The position numbers and the translations under genes were made by a program. The notes beneath the pieces were generated by a model, which saw nothing but the letters and a program-made list of their open reading frames with translations, made no database searches and had not been told where the DNA came from. Positions 62,723 through 64,000 of a DNA stretch of 64,000 nucleotides are shown one piece after another. The stretch is from Flavobacterium sp. N3904 (GTDB lineage: Bacteria; Bacteroidota; Bacteroidia; Flavobacteriales; Flavobacteriaceae), in the NCBI RefSeq assembly GCF_025947305.1, contig NZ_CP110009.1, forward strand, positions 1,054,001 through 1,118,000, in the 5' to 3' direction. Every line of letters begins with the position of its first letter. Position 1 is the stretch's first letter.

Positions 62723-62732
62723 AGCCACTAAC
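62723..62732 (-). repeat. attC-like core (e), 5' boundary of the 62230 cassette
   Basis: AGCCACTAAC on the plus strand is the exact complement of the right core of site d at 62215-62224. No full palindrome follows it; the array probably begins here. A short hairpin TAGGTC / GACCTA lies nearby at about 62740-62762. Confidence 0.5.
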
Positions 62733-62842
62733 TTACACATAGGTCTTATAAAATCAGACCTATCCATCCTAATAAGAGTAGCTTTGTCTTACAAACATAC
62801 CGTTTATTTTTCTTAATAGAAAAAGATTTTAAAATCAATTGC

Positions 62843-63205
62843 CTATTTATTCAATAATTCCCGCATGGTTTCCAGCTGTATTTCCATCTTTTGTATTAGG
62901 GCGTTTTTCTCGGCCAGTTCTTGCTTTAGGGCTTTTTCGCGAAGGGTTTCATACCGGTACGGCAAGTATTCGCCTAAATGCGCAATAAAATTGTAGTTCA
63001 TTGCCGTACTCAGCTTCCATAAAATGGCAAATTGTAGGGACTCTTTCTTAAAATATTCGTTCAATCCCGTAGGGAGTATGCCCAATGCTCTGGCAACATC
63101 GGCTTTCTTGATTTTGTTCTGGATAATGTGATAATGGATAAAATTGCCAATCACAGGGTACTGTTCCCCTTTTCCATTCTTGTATTTGTTGCTGGTCGAT
63201 ATCAT
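62843..63205 (-). CDS. Small HTH-like protein with C-terminal coiled coil
   Basis: 120 aa. Residues about 30-70 look like an XRE-type helix-turn-helix (KIKKADVARALGILPTGLNE, YFKKESLQFAILWKLSTAMN). The last 35 residues are a leucine-zipper-like coiled coil (EKALKQELAEKNALIQKMEI), suggesting a dimer. It may be a DNA-binding protein. Eleven 22-bp direct repeats begin 66 bp upstream of its ATG, a possible operator array. Family and function are not otherwise recognised. Confidence 0.6.
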   Translation of the reverse strand: MISTSNKYKNGKGEQYPVIGNFIHYHIIQNKIKKADVARALGILPTGLNEYFKKESLQFAILWKLSTAMNYNFIAHLGEYLPYRYETLREKALKQELAEKNALIQKMEIQLETMRELLNK

Positions 63206-63271
63206 CTTTTGTGTGTTTTAGGTTTTAGATACATGCTATTTTCTATAAAAAGTAGTGCTAAACACTAATAG

Positions 63272-63513
63272 TATTGGTTCTAACTACATGTTCTATTGGT
63301 TCTAACTACATATGCTATAGGTTCAAACAACAAATTCTATTGGTTCGAACTACATATGCTATTGGTTCAAACCACATACGCTATTGGTTCGAACTACATA
63401 CGCTATTGGTTCGAACTACATCTTCTATTGGTTTGAAAAACCAATAAAGTTGGTTCAAACTACCTATACTATTGGTTCAAACTACATACGCTATTGGTTT
63501 AAACTACATACAA
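63272..63513. repeat. Array of eleven 22-bp direct repeats
   Basis: Units start every 22 bp from 63272 to 63492 (242 bp in all). The consensus is TATTGGTTC, then a variable base, then AACTACATA, then a variable end. Units 8-9 (63426-63469) deviate but keep the 44-bp spacing, and unit 8 contains the palindrome ATTGGTTTGAAAAACCAAT. The unit is about two helical turns long. There is no cas gene and no unique spacers. Confidence 0.9.
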
Positions 63514-63602
63514 TTGCTTTTGAAAACCAAAAAAAACGGCAAAAAATTGCCCCTTTTGAAATAAAAGAGGCGATTGCAGTTGTTTGTTAATGAATTGTTT
63601 TA

Positions 63603-64000
63603 CTACACCGCAGGTGCTACTGGCGGTGATGTAACGGCATTACCTCCACTAGTTGCAAAACGCTTTTTGAGCTGGTCTACTATGCTGTCGGCACCCTGTA
63701 CTCCGGCTTCGGCAGCTGCGCCAAAGGTTTTGTACAAGGCGAGCGCCACTCCATAAGCCTCGCTACCGGCGAGCATTTTGGTGTCTTCGATGCGCTCACA
63801 CAATTGTGTAGCAATGCTTGAGATTTCATCCAACTGGTTGAATAGCGTTAAATCATTTTGGATATTAGCTACCGAAAGATACGATGGGATAAGCGTTGGG
63901 TTGTTTACACCCGCATAGATGGCATCCTCGGTAAAGGCTTTGTTGTTGACATCAATGGTGTTTAATGATTTTCGTTCGTCGGCCGTGAGTCCCACCAAAA
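63603..64000 (-). CDS. Unknown protein, C-terminal part; gene continues past right edge
   Basis: At least 131 residues, with no true start in the window: the apparent first codon at 63998 is TTG and the frame stays open to the edge. It reads VGLTADERKSLNTIDVNNKA ... LDEISSIATQLCERIEDTKM ... GAAAEAGVQGADSIVDQLKK and ends in a Pro/Ala/Val tail (VTSPPVAPAV). It is mostly helical with no recognised family. The 22-bp repeat array lies about 90 bp beyond its stop. Confidence 0.55.
   Translation of the reverse strand, partial: LVGLTADERKSLNTIDVNNKAFTEDAIYAGVNNPTLIPSYLSVANIQNDLTLFNQLDEISSIATQLCERIEDTKMLAGSEAYGVALALYKTFGAAAEAGVQGADSIVDQLKKRFATSGGNAVTSPPVAPAV

Noticed and set aside
63338..63420. GGTTCGAAC segments resembling the tRNA T-loop
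   Set aside because: They belong to the 22-bp repeats. There is no acceptor stem, anticodon arm or CCA context.
63272..63513. CRISPR array
   Set aside because: The repeats are directly adjacent with no unique spacers, only 22 bp with variation in each unit, and there are no cas genes.
63384..63590. 68-codon plus-strand frame across the 22-bp repeats
   Set aside because: Its protein (YAIGSNYI-like periodicity) is simply the repeat read through, with no start signal.

Overview
The window looks like chromosomal DNA of a Flavobacterium-type member of the Bacteroidota. The sequence is AT-rich. Promoters carry the Bacteroidota TAnnTTTG box at -7 with a TTG about 17-22 bp upstream. The left third is the locus of the SprB gliding adhesin and type IX secretion. 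The housekeeping genes (holB-like, recA, trpS, dprA, a HU/SPOR protein) are of flavobacterial type. No tRNA, rRNA, CRISPR array or riboswitch was recognised.

1-31.7 kb, minus strand: a gliding-motility operon read right to left. It has a small exported protein, a secreted beta-helix protein, SprC (type IX type-B sorting domain), SprD (PorP/SprF-like barrel with a very long Ala/Lys/Asp repeat and a SPOR-like end) and then the giant sprB gene. sprB fills the first 24,109 bases with no stop and runs off the left edge, so at least 8,036 codons are present. Inside sprB are two blocks of near-identical large tandem repeats, 3 x 1,863 bp and about 3.4 x 1,782 bp. Both units are multiples of three and each encodes seven SprB repeats. 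sprF, the usual last gene, would lie beyond the left edge.

32-49.8 kb: core genes. They are a DNA polymerase III delta-prime subunit, a DoxX-like membrane protein, an acyl-CoA thioesterase, recA, a lipoprotein, plsC, trpS, and then a metabolic block. That block holds an Lrp regulator, a DUF1338/HglS-type enzyme, a SerB-SerA fusion and a FAD/4Fe-4S dehydrogenase of the YdiJ type, and looks like a module built around D-2-hydroxyglutarate and serine. A TPR protein, dprA and a HU-fold/SPOR protein follow. After these comes an 880-bp gene-poor stretch that carries a 230-bp nested palindromic repeat.

49.8-57.5 kb, minus strand: three paralogous exported S41 peptidases and two paralogous small secreted proteins. 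An S41 3'-end relic shows past recombination. Upstream is a markedly GC-richer FAD monooxygenase with an N-terminal DnaJ-like zinc motif, probably acquired by transfer.

57.5-62.8 kb, minus strand: an array of single-gene cassettes (GNAT acetyltransferase and four unknown proteins). Each is followed by a 140-200 bp imperfect palindrome. In three cassettes the 10 bp at the cassette's 5' end are exactly complementary to the 10 bp just 3' of its gene, which is the structural rule of integron attC sites. No integrase is visible. An IS3-family element with a TTTAAAA slippery site sits in one cassette. The right end holds eleven 22-bp direct repeats next to a small HTH/coiled-coil gene, and then a partial unknown gene.
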